Assembly: GCA_964344305.1 (NCBI GenBank)
Contig: CAYFMT010000034.1
Coordinates: 1-12,246 of the forward strand
Source of the DNA: JABMOV01 sp964344305
GTDB taxonomy: Bacteria > Fidelibacterota > Marinisomatia > Marinisomatales > JABMOV01
Direction: 5' to 3'
Length of the DNA stretch: 12,246 nucleotides
Shown here: one piece after another, positions 12,219 to 12,246 of the stretch
Layout: each line of letters starts with the position of its first letter
How positions within the stretch are numbered: position 1 is the first letter of the stretch
Notes under the pieces: model-generated
The model's database searches: none
The model's input: only the letters and a program-made list of their open reading frames with translations
Told to the model about the DNA's origin: nothing
Made by a program: the position numbers and the translations under genes

Positions 12219-12246
12219 TTAGTGGTTAAGATTTCATAACATATTT
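12219..12246. other. Non-homologous edge sequence beyond the S9 fragment
   Basis: The last 28 bases are AT-rich and carry stops in all three - strand frames (TAA and TGA in the S9 frame). They do not continue the oligopeptidase. This may be the far side of a rearrangement breakpoint or an assembly error at a contig end. Confidence 0.4.

Overview
The window looks like a piece of a mesophilic FCB-group bacterium, of the Bacteroidota / 'Candidatus Marinimicrobia' kind. This rests on protein features only; no rRNA or tRNA is present. All three recognisable secreted proteins have short signal peptides ending in Ser-Gln, which fits the 'Q at +1' habit of FCB signal-peptidase I substrates. One of them has the architecture of PorZ, a type IX secretion component, with a C-terminal sorting-like domain. 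Shine-Dalgarno sequences are mostly weak or absent.

Layout. (1) 1-1181: an integron integrase (IntI) on the + strand with an AT-rich upstream region holding a possible attI; any cassette array would lie left of the window. (2) 1182-2159: a cluster of hairpin repeats of one family (inner pairing ATTGC/GCAAT or ATCAC/GTGAT) surrounding a small intact GIY-YIG nuclease gene. (3) 2160-5161: OPT-family transporter and adenosine deaminase, + strand, overlapping by ATGA. (4) 8591-5158, - strand: M50 site-2-type membrane protease followed, with an ATGA overlap, by the PorZ-like protein; this unit converges on adenosine deaminase with a 4-base overlap of stop codons. (5) 8592-9236: a gene-free stretch with a 15-bp operator-like palindrome next to the protease start and a ~360-bp structure of two long imperfect palindromes bounded by matching inverted hairpins. 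(6) 9237-9644: a small secreted protein, + strand. (7) 12218-9641, - strand: a 5'-truncated oligopeptidase B (S9) catalytic domain, a succinate-semialdehyde-type aldehyde dehydrogenase and a secreted protein of unknown function, spaced by 2 bases and a 1-base overlap.

The metabolic genes fit a scavenging heterotroph: peptide uptake (OPT), peptide cleavage (S9), nucleoside deamination (Add) and aldehyde oxidation. The least ordinary parts are the GIY-YIG/repeat cluster, where two classes of repeat arm differ by compensatory changes and are joined head to head by linkers of exactly 10 bases, and the palindromic element at 8695-9055. The S9 gene is broken close to the right edge: every frame is closed upstream of about 12218, so it is either a pseudogene or a contig-end artefact.
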